NCBI GenBank assembly: GCA_963693365.1
Contig: CAVNZM010000002.1
Span: 3,782,001 to 3,846,000 of the forward strand
Origin: Amoebidium appalachense
Lineage: Eukaryota > Ichthyosporea
Direction of reading: 5' to 3'
DNA: 64,000 nucleotides
Below, piece by piece: positions 39,861 to 51,958 of this stretch (the stretch's first letter is position 1; each line of letters starts with the position of its first letter). The position numbers and the translations under genes are program-made. The notes beneath the pieces are model-generated. The model had not been told where the DNA came from. It saw only the letters and a program-made list of their open reading frames with translations, and ran no database searches.

Positions 39861-41900
39861 CATGCGCAAGTGGGCAAGACAGGCAAAGAGGGACACGGAC
39901 CTGTGCGTAAATGGCAGTCGCCTGTATTGCACACTCGGTAGCGCGAAGTAGATGTCAAACAAGACAGGGAGAGAATTGGCGCCCTAGGAATGAGGACCGT
40001 CGTGGCGGACTATATAGGCTAGGTGGGGGGGTCTATCAGGATGAGGGGGGCTCTAGTGTGTGGGGTATCTCCCGTATATCTCGCTCATACAATCGACATT
40101 TTATGTGACCAGTGATGCCTGACAGCGTTTGGAAGCTTAACCACTTTAACTCCACCGCGGCCTATATTGTAATTTCGAGGTGTGAAGTTATGGCGCGAAA
40201 ACGGGCAGTTAGCCACTGGAAAAGTTGAAAATATATATATTACCCATAAATATTGATAATTTTTGGTTATAGAAGTGCTTTGTACGTGTTTTTGTTATTT
40301 TTCTATGGGTTGGTTTCTCTATATAAAGACGATCGGTAAATATAGTTTGGTTTTTCGGAATGCCTTATCGTGTGTGCTTCCACGTTGGGTTCAAAGCAAC
40401 GTGCGAGCGAGCAGACTCTCTGATTCGTCCGCAACATCTTGAGTGACTTGTGCGAGTCTATCTGCTGATTGGACGCAAGGAAAGAGGACAAACTTTGCGC
40501 ATGCTGAAGTCACAAGTTGCCATCGCGTGATCAAGCAGACAACATGCATAGGTCTACATTTTCATGTCTACTGGTTTGCCGGGTGCTTCGTTCTCCTTTT
40601 TTGTTTTTCTTTTCTCTTTCCTTTTCTTTCTTTTTTTTTTCCCTGTTGTTCTTTCAGTTTTCGTAAGTTTATCAGATCATAATATAGTGCGTGGCCCGTA
40701 CATGTCGAGGTTGTTCATTCCATATCCCACCAACAAGATGTAGAACGTTGCCCAAGACGATCTGATCATTCGTGACATTGCAGACAGGCTGGCAAAAGCA
40801 CTATGTTTAGCAAGAAAATCGTAATGATTGTGTTTGTTTATTATTACTTGTGCTGTTTATAGATTTTATTTTCTTATTCACTGTTTACCTTTGTGTTTTA
40901 GGCATGTGGCACCTTATGCATGGATCTGATTACGGCAACGTCCACACGATAGTGCACAGCTCGAGCTTTATAAAGCTATAAAGATACAGTATGACCAATC
41001 GTTAGGCTCCAAGACAACCGGCCAGGCGCCTATAGCTACCTTCCACATGCTCTCACCGAAAATCACAAGCACCGCAGCGTCCATGGCCAAGGCTAGCATT
41101 CTGTCTGTCCATGGGGCATAGTCGTAAATTCGTTTTGTAAAAGTGCAAAAACCCCATTTTGGGCCTTGCATGGCATGCCTTGGGCATAAGGATTGATATT
41201 GGATCCACTTGGATGAAGTAAAGATGCACGTAAAGATGCATGGAGCTATGATTTCTGTAATTTTGGCATCTTTTGAGGTACTCTTATCACTGATAACACA
41301 TGTTGCTCATTGCTTTTTGTGCAAAAAAGCACGTTATCCCACGAGCACGTGCACCCTTGTGTTCATTCTATTTCGTGCCGTTTTTCCCGGGATTTACCGC
41401 ACTTTTCAGATCATTTAGCTTGTGCGCACACCGTGGTTAAGATCACTACCTGACGATCACTAGAGTCGTGTGTTTTCCTTCAGTCTGAACAGCCGTCGTT
41501 TGCGCAAACTACGTGTATATACCCAATCACGATATATTTCAACATGTACATCTGGAAGAATCTGATCTATGTCTGCTTCTGGCTCTTGCTCGACTCTGCT
41601 TACATGTTTTGCTTTTATGTTTTGTACCCACGTGAGGTCATCGGCACTGCAGCCCGCCCACGTGTGGACGTAAGGGGATGGCTTGGAGGTTTGCCTGTCC
41701 CTGACATATACACTGTGACGCCCCCCCCCCTACCCCTAGTATGCATCCACATGCTAATATGTTTGCACCCACGTACTAGCCTTATCCATGTGTGAGGACA
41801 CACACTATCCTTCTCTTGTGCGCTTAACATGTGACGTAGATATACATCAAGTCACCCCAGACACGGAAGCCTTCCCAGATCAATAAACATCACAATGTAA

Positions 41901-42185
41901 ATGGGGCTTCCGGGACCTGGCGTCCTCAGTCTTTTCCTTGTCCAAAACATAGTTCTTGTCAACAAAAGCTGTGACCATCCGTCCCCCATCCGACTTTTAT
42001 CCGTGTTCGAATTCCGATGGCATATTTCCATTATCCCATCACATTTCGATGTCGCACTGGTTGTGGGTGAGCGATATGATTGGCTAGACTTATTCCATTC
42101 ATCGAAGGAATGCACTAAAGAATTCCCGTTCACCAACAGGTGGCTTACGAATCCGATTAGCCTTGAAGTAACTTCCACAGTGTAA
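41901..42185 (+). CDS. Hypothetical short ORF (94 aa)
   Basis: Open frame starting with a hydrophobic stretch (VLSLFLVQNIVLV) and having ordinary amino-acid composition, unlike the repeat-driven frames around it. It could be an exon of an unrecognised gene or chance. No family recognised, and no clear promoter or splice partner. Confidence 0.2.
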   Translation: MGLPGPGVLSLFLVQNIVLVNKSCDHPSPIRLLSVFEFRWHISIIPSHFDVALVVGERYDWLDLFHSSKECTKEFPFTNRWLTNPISLEVTSTV

Positions 42186-42375
42186 TTTGGGTAGTAAAAC
42201 TCACTTATTTATGCATATAATTATATAAAAGCCTCGGAATAGGCAAAAAAAGAAGTCATTACGTGAGCTATACTGTACCGGAAAGACCCAGGTGACGGTT
42301 ACCAAGCCTTCAAGGTCCAGAACTTGGAACGTTGTGCCGCATTCCTGTTGTGGTAAACGCATCTACGTATAGCTC

Positions 42376-42640
42376 CTACGAAAGGTAGCCCTACGTGTCG
42401 TAGCGAGAAAACTCTGCCAGGGGGTATTTATGATTGGTCCAGATCGAATCCGGTTCGATCAGATTAGCCATATAAGGAAACTGCCTCTGCGGAAAACTAC
42501 CCCCCGTACCCGCAGATAATCCGAAGCGGCATGTAGCGAAATCTGTGGGTAATCGGGAGATAAATTGTACCACACTTTTTGATCTGCCGATAATCGACGG
42601 AAGGGTAGAAACTAGCCGGCGCACGCGACACATTGACCGC
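42376..42640. repeat. Dispersed hairpin-repeat family, diverged copy
   Basis: Contains TACGAAAGGTAGCCCTACG (also near 46927), ACCCGCAGATAATCC near 42509 and CTGCCGATAATCG near 42582, the signature motifs of the family. Confidence 0.55.
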
Positions 42641-43159
42641 GACCTTCGATAATCGCACGATCACATTCGGGCTCGTGCGCTTTTCGCGGGCTCATGATTG
42701 TAATCGGATGATGGAATGTCGCACCACACTTCGCCGACCAATCGAAAACCAACTTTGTACAAAATGGGGGCTATGCTGAATGTGCGCCTCCGGGCTTGGA
42801 GTCATGAGGTTCCCGACGGCCGCTCTACTGTACAGTTTGAGCTTGTCCTGAAGTGAGAGTCGGTTGATGATGGAAAGGAGGAAAAGTTGGTCGTTATTAT
42901 TTTTAGTGTGCGAACTAGCAGAGTATGGGGTCACTTAAATGGCTTAGGGGTGCGGCGTGCAATTTTAGAATAAGGGCCGACAGATCATTTTTCTAGAGGT
43001 AGAGAGAATGAGGGAGTCCAAGGCGTGAGTGCTCCTGGTCGTCACGCCTCTATACTTCTACCGTCGAGAAAGGTATTGAACATACCAAAAGCATGTTCCT
43101 AGTTCTCTGCTTGTATACAACTTCACGTATAGTCTGCCTAGGGTAGGGTGACGAAAAGT

Positions 43160-43189
43160 GGTACACAAGCTCGCGCACACACTTGCACG

Positions 43190-43241
<52 letters not shown>

Positions 43242-44164
43242 GTCACGCACACACACACACTCATGTACACACACACGGCACACACACACACGCACGCATG
43301 GAGTAAGAGCGTGCAGACGATAAGACGCACTCGTTTACACACAAGTTTCATACATACACACACACGGACACCAGCACACAAACACACGTACACACACACA
43401 CACCCGCACCCACCACAAACACACAGACACACACGTGCGCACAATTTACTTTCACACTTGTTGGAATCAAAGACAGCTACAGGCACGCACTCCCGTTTAG
43501 AGTTGCACCTCTACATGCAAGGGGCCATGGTTTGATTGGCCTCAAATCCACCTGTTTCACACCGTGCTGGCTTTTAGCACACACACGTAACCGTCTAGGC
43601 AAGCACACCCTTACAGGCAGACGCACGTGCACTTGTTTTCACACGTGCTTGCAGGGCCACATTCGCATGCCACACGATTTTGCAGGCTAGCATCTGACCA
43701 CAAAGTCGTGCAGGTATACACACACGGCGTATAAGGGCACACAAAGACATACACCATGCCTTGCGGGCTATACAGGAAAACACACAAGCACACGAACACA
43801 CCCACACACACAGACACACCCACCCACACACACACACACACACAACACACACACAGACGAGAGCACACACGAACACCGATGCATACACCTGCTGGAAAGC
43901 TGGCATGCATACACCCACACGTGTTAGCCCAGACACCCTCAGGGCCTTTGCTTGACATTTTGCTTCCTTCCTAAATCTATGCCCATAGAGAGTCCCCCCT
44001 CCCTGCCCCCCCAACACACCAACCTTACACATGAATACTTGCACCACACACCGCGCGCGCGCGCACATACACACACATACACCGCGTGCACACACACACA
44101 GACGTGACATCCCGAAACGGTTGGTTAGCCCAGCTCAGCGGGGACCCCCTGCTCCCCCCAGGTG

Positions 44165-44196
<32 letters not shown>

Positions 44197-44637
44197 CTAC
44201 CCCTCCCCCCTCGGCTGTTTATGTAATGCCTTCCCCCCTCAACCCTTTCCCTCTTTCTCTCCAGTCCTCTCTCCACCCCCCCCCCCCCCCCCCCCCCCCC
44301 CACCCACCCACCCACCCACCCACCCACCCACCGGGACCTCGGCCCATGCATCCATAAGGTAATAGTTCTCATATCCCTTCTCCTTCTTTTCACTCTAACC
44401 CACATATGCCCTCGCCTCTCCCTTCCTTCCCTCCCCCCCCCCCCCCCCCCCCCTTTTCCCTCTCCCGTTTCCCCCGTTGCTTTCACACACACACCCGAAC
44501 ACCCATACTTGCCATGGCGTTGTACATTTATACCCATAGGCACCCACTCATCTAACCACCGGCCCCCCCCTCCCCCCCCCCCCCCCCCACCCACCCATTC
44601 TCACTCCCCCACACTCCCTTCCACACAGCACACACGA

Positions 44638-44714
<77 letters not shown>

Positions 44715-45788
44715 AACACACGGACAAGCGACACAAAAACACTCACCCATACACTCTGCAGGCACAGCAAGAATGCTGTCGACATCACGGTCAACATGCC
44801 AGCTTGCACAGCTGCCCTGAGGTCCCCCCGATCGAGGTTCCCCCGACCTGAGGTCCCCCCCCCCCCCCCCCCCTTTTCTTGTCACCGTCCGTGCCATTTC
44901 CTGGCATCTCAATTCTATATTCTCCTCTTCTTTCTCCCAACTCTTTGCCCTTCATGCATTGCAAAGTTAACCACCTTGTTCCCTTGTGCTTTTTTTTTCT
45001 CCTCCCTCCATTCCATGTCTTCCCCCTCCCCCCCTTCCCCCCCCCCCCCCCCCCCCCCCCCTCTCCTCCACCTCCCTCTGTCCCTTTCCTCCCTCGAATT
45101 CCACCGTTTTGGATCATGTTGTGAAGATTGACTGTTTTTCCAGGCTTTTGCTTTTCTCCCATGGCTTCGATTTGATGAAGTACACACAAAATTAGACCTG
45201 CAGGCATACACACACACACCGGCCATACTCTTGCTTGTCACACCTACGGCCTTGCATATTATCGATGCTTACATGTGTACACCCCACACCTTCCTGCTCA
45301 CTCACCCACCCTCGCAAACACACAACGCACGCACAATACACGTACACCGTTGCACTTCCGCACACAAACACAAGATCCGGACGACACACCTACACACACA
45401 CACACACATACACACACACACGGGCACGCATGCACACACGCACACACATACACAAGCACACGGGCACACACACGCACACTACACACACACGTGTGTGTGT
45501 TCGCGCGCCTGTTTGAAGAAGGATGTTTCCTGTCTGCATGTGTTCCCTTTGTTGTTTTACTTGCGGGAGAGAGGGAGGTAAGTTTGATCGTTTTCTTTGA
45601 TTGACTTCTGCTGTGCTTGCCTTGCTTCGTTCTGTGTTGTGTTGTGCACAAGGTTTGGCAGAACTGATTGAGTGCACATGTGTACGTAGGTTCATCGGTA
45701 TACCGCCACTCTTAACACACTATCACACACACACAAGACGGACAACACACCACCACAAACCTACACACCTACACACACACACACGCAC

Positions 45789-45882
<94 letters not shown>

Positions 45883-46110
45883 AACACACACACACACACA
45901 CACATGTGGGTGCATGCATGCGCCCCTGACAGTCATTTGACACACGTGTTTTGTCTGCATGTGTTGCGTTTATTGTTTTACATGCAGGACAGTGTGAACG
46001 TTAACGTTGTTTTGAACGCTGTATTCGCGGCTTGCCTTGCTTCGTTCTCTGTGTTACGTTGTGCACACGTGCGTTTGCAAGATGGCTGATTCCACGTGTG
46101 TGTGTGGTTG
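43160..46110. repeat. CA-rich microsatellite region
   Basis: (CA)n arrays at about 43199-43240, 44637-44708 and 45790-45904, with degenerate CA/CACG repeats between, and poly-C tracts at about 44168-44197, 44278-44300, 44433-44452 and 45038-45061. No gene is supported. A roughly 120-bp unique segment occurs twice, near 45530 and 45952. Confidence 0.85.
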
Positions 46111-46398
46111 TGCTTGTGCGTGATTAAGCCCACAAGGTGGACACACCAAACAGTTATTAAAGTCCTTGCTTTCACATGCTTATCTAACCTGGGACTCCCC
46201 ACAGGCACCGCCAGCAAACCCTGCAGACTGACAACCCATACGAGCAGTACTCAAGTTTGTTTGTAGCACACGATAAGTTTCGTCGGTGTATATTTTGTAT
46301 ATTGTGTAGAAGTTCAAAAGATTCAGGCTGGTCCAGATCATCAGCATGTACTGTAAGGTGAAACATCAGGAAGTGAGGATTAGAGCGGCTAGAATAAA

Positions 46399-46482
46399 AC
46401 GTGAATAATGATATATACCAGCTGCGCTGGAGTAACCTACAATAAACGTATTTACCGTCCACGTGGTTCCGAAGGCCGCCCT

Positions 46483-46521
<39 letters not shown>

Positions 46522-46945
46522 CACGGCCAGCAGGCCGGGCCAGCTGCAGTGCGCACGTGCGCTTGCCTGGTGCGATCGTGCCCGTGGTATGTGCTACGTC
46601 ATAGAGAGTCAAATTCCAATGACTCATCTCAAGGAATGTGAGGTCTTTTGAGCTGCGAAAATCTGCCGATAGGCTGCCTGCCGCTTTTTCCTATATCTTC
46701 CGATAACCTGAGATCGTCGCGAGCCACCGCGGCGGCAACCGCAAGATAATCCCCGATAAAAATCGAAACCAGCCAATCACGAATTTTGCCTACTAACCAT
46801 GGGGTAATCGCGGATCGGCTTTCGGGCCAGAATCTGCAGATTATCGGGGCTAAATGAGCCCAAAACCGCTACGATTATCTGCAGATTAGGGGGGTAGGAT
46901 TCCGCAGAGTGCAAAAAACCGTTTTTACGAAAGGTAGCCCTACGG
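46399..46945 (+). repeat. Dispersed repeat family, copy 2, with hairpin and poly-T
   Basis: Matches 39369 onward, interrupted by a T run at about 46487-46519. The hairpin arms at 46834-46846 and 46872-46884 pair with one mismatch. Confidence 0.8.
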
Positions 46946-47503
46946 TCTTTCGACCCACAATGCACCTGTCAGGGATCCGATTCCGGCCCTGACCAATCTC
47001 AGCTTGACGCGCCATCAGCTCGCACTCAGATCAGTTGCCGCCAATAATCCATGTTCACGAAGCTTCGAAAAATGATCCGACCATAATTCTATGAGGTGCC
47101 TAACATTGACAGCTCAGCCGCAGTCAATAAAAAAGTTGTAAAAAGAAAGAACTTCTGCGACTATCTTAACATACTATTTGTCAAAAAAAACAACAAACAA
47201 TACTTCCACAAAGAGGAAACCTCCTACTCGTGTTCAAAGATATCCACACTCGAGTTTGACTGTTATGCACTACTGAAAAAAAAAAAGCTCGCTCCAGACA
47301 GCTTTCTTCTGAGTACATACCCTGCTCTGCACCGCGCTGCGTCACAAAGTGATCGACGATATCGTGTTCACCTTTTTTATACCTCTCCACTAGCCGCTAA
47401 GACAAATACCGTGATTCCTACCCAACCGTTTCATTCAAAAGGCCTACCCAATGGTATCGCCCGGTTGTGCAAGCTACAGGTGTAATTAACGCTCATTAGC
47501 TGA

Positions 47504-47855
47504 CTTTCACAACCGGGCCCTCCGACTGGTTCACTGTCACGGCTCACGAGGCCACTTCTGCAACTTGCACTACGCAAAGAATCTGACTGGTCCCCTGCTA
47601 ACGACGTCATTCAAGTTAGCGCAATTTTCACAACCGCGCAACCCGATTCGCCACATAAATCTCCCCAGACCACGTGTTCCGTATCGTGCTCTACCTAGCG
47701 CCCGCCGCCGCCTGACCGCCCTACGTAAGGCTTACGTAAGGCCCTGCGCAGGCCTCCCCCCAAACCTCTCTATCGTGGTCTGGCCCCCCCCGACCCCACC
47801 GCCTTACCGTAACCCCCGGCCCGCGCCAGCCAACCAAACGGCCCGGTTGTGAAAG
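47504..47855. mobile_element. TIR-bounded short element (MITE-like)
   Basis: Perfect 16-bp terminal inverted repeats CTTTCACAACCGGGCC at 47504-47519 and their complement at 47840-47855 bound a 352-bp, GC-rich unit. No transposase is inside and I see no clear target duplication. The interior is open in one plus-strand frame but has no recognisable domain. Confidence 0.55.
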
Positions 47856-48340
47856 AAGGCCGAGGGGCCCCCTACGTATAGGGGTTTACACACTTTTTAT
47901 TGCGTGGACATTGCCGGAGGCCCAGCCACATTCGACGGCCTACTGCGTTTTCCAGCACAGCCAATCAAATGCAGCCAGTGACATATGTACATGCTAGGCA
48001 ACAATGAGCGCCATCGTAGTATCTGACACCCCTATTACATATTATGGGTAAGCAGATGCTATGACCCCGCAATGGGCGGATGTGGGCAGATAAGTAGGCT
48101 TGAAAGCGTATGACGCCATCGTCATCATTGGCTCCCGAAAGTTTTTGCAACTCCTTGTAACGCTGCTTGATTGGATTGTTCAATTTTAGGAATGTTTAGC
48201 CGATTTAATATTAGTGATTTGTATCCAATCCATTGCCAGCCATTAAATATCCCAGGATTCCAGGGGGTGACATGTCACCGCTCGCGCGGCGGCAGCGCAT
48301 GCGCACCGCGGGCCGGGAAAAAAAAAAAAAAAAAAAAGGT
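47856..48340. other. Short unannotated stretch ending in an A run
   Basis: Contains the 46-bp repeat shared with 39162-39207, one arm (48055-48085) of a 31-bp inverted repeat, and a run of about 21 A at 48317-48337 that looks like the tail of a plus-strand retroposed sequence. Confidence 0.4.
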
Positions 48341-48630
48341 CTACTACTTATAAACCTATCAAACACGATCTGGTTGTATGTGGCCTGGAGCTGGCCTCGT
48401 TTCCTTTGTGCTTCAACAAGTCTGCTTCCCGTTTCTTCTGCTCGGCTGCTTGTTCTTTTTTTTTCCTTTGCCTGTTTTTTTTGTTCTTCTTTTTCTTGCC
48501 GAATCTTCTCTCTCTGTGCCTTCTTTCTTTCCTTCTCCTCCTTATCCCGTTGTATCTCTTCCTTGCTTCGCCGTGGTTTCCTTGGTTTCTTTGCGGGATT
48601 GGTCTGTTTTGGTTTACTTGTTTTGGCCAT
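48341..48630 (-). CDS. Partial ORF: highly charged coiled-coil protein
   Basis: From ATG 48630 on the minus strand: a Lys/Pro-rich start (MAKTSKPKQTNPAKKPRKP), then a Lys/Glu/Arg-rich helix of about 50 residues. The frame runs into the A/T run at 48317-48337, so the 3' part appears replaced by a retroposed sequence. It could be the N-terminus of a host gene or a LINE ORF1. No family recognised. Confidence 0.35.
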
Positions 48631-48879
48631 AGCTAAGACTATCCCAAACTTTATAACTGGCAAACTCCTATAGCCTAAGCTTCGTTTGTTTTAGCGCAAG
48701 AGACAAGTTAACAACGAGCCTACATATACAGGAAACTGCAGTCAACGAGATGCGGTCGACATTTTTGTTTCGAACTGTGCATAAATATGATTGGCAGCCT
48801 TTTTACCCTGTTGCCGCCCGGGATGCTGCATCAGCCAATCACATCGCGGCATTTACATGTCACTAACTAATGTGTTCTG

Positions 48880-48910
48880 CCACATCCGCCCATTGTGGGG
48901 TCATAGCATC
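48880..48910. repeat. Arm of a 31-bp inverted repeat (partner 48055-48085)
   Basis: Arms match at 30 of 31 positions (GATGCTATGACCCC, then G or A, then CAATGGGCGGATGTGG) and enclose about 790 bp including the charged ORF. Confidence 0.7.
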
Positions 48911-49517
48911 GGTAGCTCCGAAAGAAAGTTAAGGCACCGGATCACAATATCATACTGTGCAGCATTAATAAGGTGATCTAGGATAGTCATCTTAAAACGG
49001 ATATATTGAGGAAGAGAGGAAGAAAAGAGAATAAAACCGCCAATAACCTCCGGTTCTAATACATTAGCTAACAGGTTGCATTTATTGATAGATATGCAGC
49101 CGCGAGTAAACCGCCCCCCACACATATTACTATACGAGCAGGAGACACCAGAAACCGATTACACCGCCAAGCCATAATCATCTTTGCGTTTTTACACCAC
49201 ACCACATTACGAATAAACGAATCTATGTATGAACGAGACTCTCTAACCGTATCCGCCATATAGGCTACTAGCAGTTGGTGTTTTTGCGGTCCTAACACCG
49301 GAAGGGACTCAACACGTAGAGTAAAAAGATATCTATCAGCCATAGACTTGAAACTATTCATATTCACACTATGATCTAGCCGTACCTCCGGGGGGGTCGT
49401 ATATGCACAAAGCTTAGCAACATTTTTATTACAAAAACTCAATAAACGTGCGAGGACAGTTCTGGTTGATAAAGATAATGAATGCAGTGCACCATTCATT
49501 TCTTTACGCAAAGACAT
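48901..49517 (-). pseudogene. LINE ORF2 C-terminal relic
   Basis: Two overlapping minus-strand frames (49068-49517 and 48901-49125) whose end, LDHLINAAQYDIVIRCLNFL, aligns with the C-terminus of the LINE at 36715 (LDFILNTRNYDLFIRCIDWL). Upstream segments also resemble that protein at low identity. A frame change joins the two parts and RT motifs are absent, so this is a truncated remnant of a related but distinct LINE family. Confidence 0.55.
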
Positions 49518-50745
49518 AGAAGCAACTCGGCTTTATAGATGCCTGTCGACAGTACTATGTCAGAGGTACCGTACACTAGCCCTAGTCATACATTCCTGCA
49601 ACTCATTCCTGCATCGCATAGACCAAAAACAAAGCGTGGTGCGTGTCCTATAGGCTATCGCCAGGGCTATTGCAAATAATCAAGGGGGCCCTACTGAAAC
49701 GGAATGAAACATTAAAGAAAAATTAAAACATGGAGAACAAGAAGCTGTATGTTAAAGCTACTAAGTAAAAGGAGTCTATATTCACGTCGCATACATGTAA
49801 CTCTTCCGATATGTCGATATGATTTTAGATCTGACAGATCTACAAGGTATGTGAGCATGAATACATTGCATTCCATTGAAAAGTTTTCTGAAACGCCAAG
49901 GTGCCAACACTGCGTGCCCGCCACAGTGTCACCCTATAGCTAATCAAAATCATTTCCGTTTCTGTTTTTGGTGCGTGTATGATACTAGTAGGCGTGCCTG
50001 GCTGTATATACTGTTCTTATTATTATACATACAGCAAAAACGGGTAGTTACACAGTTGACTTATAATAAACATACGGATATCGATCTGGCTCTTTCTTCA
50101 GCATTTCAGGCAAGTTGAACATGGCATGTGCCTATCCGAGTCCGCGTGAATGTACTAGTATATGCATCATGATCGGCGCATACTGTGTGATCAGGCACCT
50201 TACTAATAGTTACGGTCACGATGTCTACGCACCAAATTTGCATCAGAAATAAATCCTGAGTCATGTGCCATGGTGCGGCCAGTAGGATTGCGTGTTGGCA
50301 CTCAGTTTTGCGTTATCAGAATGTGGTCTCAAAGAGTTAAACGTACGTACGAACTCCAACAATCGGATGTATAAGAGCGATATCTGGTCAAAGCTGTTTT
50401 AAATCAAGGTCTACTACAAAACGACGTGCACCAAACTTCCGGGAAGTAAATCACGAGCATAATAATCGTCACAACCCTGTTACAACACCGTGGCCACCGT
50501 GAGGCACTGCACGCGTACACACACTCAATTATCAACCGTTGAGTCACATGCATGCACACTCATACACTCGCTCGACTGAGTTCATGTGCGTGGCATTTTT
50601 AAATTTTAGTGAAAAGCTTACAGTTGCTTCTTTGGACGGTGACTTAGTAAGTTAGCTGAGCTGAAGGCTATCTGCAGCAGAGTAGTCTTACCGCACCGTC
50701 AGTCTTCCTCCTGACTGAAGCTTTTGGATAAAATCCAAACTGAAA
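49518..50745. other. Intergenic, nothing recognised
   Basis: Ordinary-composition DNA upstream of the seven-helix gene. I see no domain, no repeats and no RNA gene. The last 150 bp would be its promoter and leader, but no clear TATA box is present. Confidence 0.5.
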
Positions 50746-51210
50746 ATGGGAGACCACACTAGGGTTGAGCTCCCACCACGGACCAACTTCCTCTTTGGCC
50801 GCCTGTTCCAAACGTACACAAACAGCACCCACGCATCCACCAGCGCAAACGACGTGTCTCACAAAGGATCGAAGGCTAGCGACGTTATAAATTTGAGCGA
50901 ACAACTGGGCCGCCAGCGCAAGTTCATTTTGTGGACGGGTGGAATTTTGGCTGTCACATCAACAGTTTTTCTCGTTCTTTTCCACGTGTTTTACTATGAT
51001 TATTTCCTGGCGCTGCGGACTACGGTGACCTGGGGATTCCCACGCTCAGGTTTTATTTGTGGAATTTATTGACATAAATATTTTTTCTGGGTAAACGCGT
51101 AGGATGGGTGTTCGGTACCAACATAACCATGTAGGCTTCATTTCATGTTTTAGCAGTTCGCGGTTGGCTAGCGCTGCCCGCACACGGGCACCTATTAGCC
51201 AATCAAAACA

Positions 51211-51320
51211 TCAGATTCCACATATCACTAGACCGAGTTTTGATTGGCTCGGATCAGATTTCACATATCACTAGATCCATTTTGATTGGCTCAGATCGGT
51301 AGGCTTAGGTATATAAGCAC
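51211..51320 (+). promoter_or_regulatory. Promoter-like block in intron 1 (CCAAT pair, TATA)
   Basis: Two tandem 43-bp units (51211 and 51254), each with TTTTGATTGGCTC, an inverted CCAAT box, followed by TATATAAG at about 51310. It could be an alternative promoter or a remnant of an element; it lies between exon 1 and exon 2 of the 7TM gene. Confidence 0.4.
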
Positions 51321-51605
51321 GACAGTTTTTAGCAGATCAGCAAGCTACAAACACATCTTCTGTGTTTAGCACCCACACCCGGAGTAGTTTTTCATAGAAG
51401 GACACAAAACTGAACAAGTGAGTGAACGCCTACGCAAACTTCGCGGTCGGCGTGATTACGTTCGTCGTGTCCCTTTTCACCATCACCTACTACACAATCA
51501 ACGTGTTTAAAACCGGGAAAATAACGAAAACCGAGTGTCTCCCCCGGAGTCTTTGTAAACAACTGTACACATGAACTGTACATGTTTACTAAAGAATGTG
51601 ATCTA

Positions 51606-51910
51606 TGTCGAACAGGATAGCCATCCGGTATGCCCTGCGTTAGCGTAGCACTAGTGATCGGGAATATTCGAGATATTCGGGATAAACTGGTGGATAGGTT
51701 CACGATAGATCAGGATAGATCTAGAAGAGTCTAGAAGATTCTGTTGGAGTGTTCTGATTGGTAGCGACTAGATCCATAGCGGCGGTTAGACCAATCGGGA
51801 ATAGTATGTAACATTCCAGTGAGCCAGACCACAAGTATATAAAGGTCCCGGTGGGCCAGTCAATGTAAGTCAGCAAATAATAAAGTCTCACAGAGAAACC
51901 TCTAAGTTAC
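51606..51910 (+). repeat. 5' LTR of the copia element
   Basis: Starts TGTCGAACAGG, contains GTATATAAAGG (TATA) and AATAATAAAG (poly-A-type signal), and ends AAGTTAC, one base shorter than the 3' copy. Confidence 0.93.
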
Positions 51911-51924
51911 GGTTATGGGCCCAG
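51911..51924 (+). promoter_or_regulatory. Copia primer-binding site (initiator tRNA half type)
   Basis: GGTTATGGGCCCAG is complementary to the anticodon stem-loop of initiator tRNA-Met, including the CAU anticodon. This is the arrangement known from Drosophila copia, which is primed by a tRNA fragment. Confidence 0.75.
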
Positions 51925-51958
51925 TGCAACGCTACGATCAAGCGACTGTTGAGACAAG

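Larger units (their letters stand above)
39164..47503. other. Gene-poor, repeat-rich region
   Basis: No domain-bearing gene. Contains three relatives of a hairpin-bearing dispersed repeat, a CA-rich block (43160-46110) and unique DNA. Short frames with natural-looking composition exist at 40968-41171 (minus), 41544-41795 (plus, hydrophobic start) and 41901-42185 (plus), but none has support beyond being open. A 46-bp stretch at 39162-39207 recurs at 47880-47925. Confidence 0.5.

Noticed and set aside
47096-47485. 129-codon plus-strand frame
   Set aside because: It has no recognisable domain, promoter or splice partners and lies in repeat-rich DNA; left unannotated.
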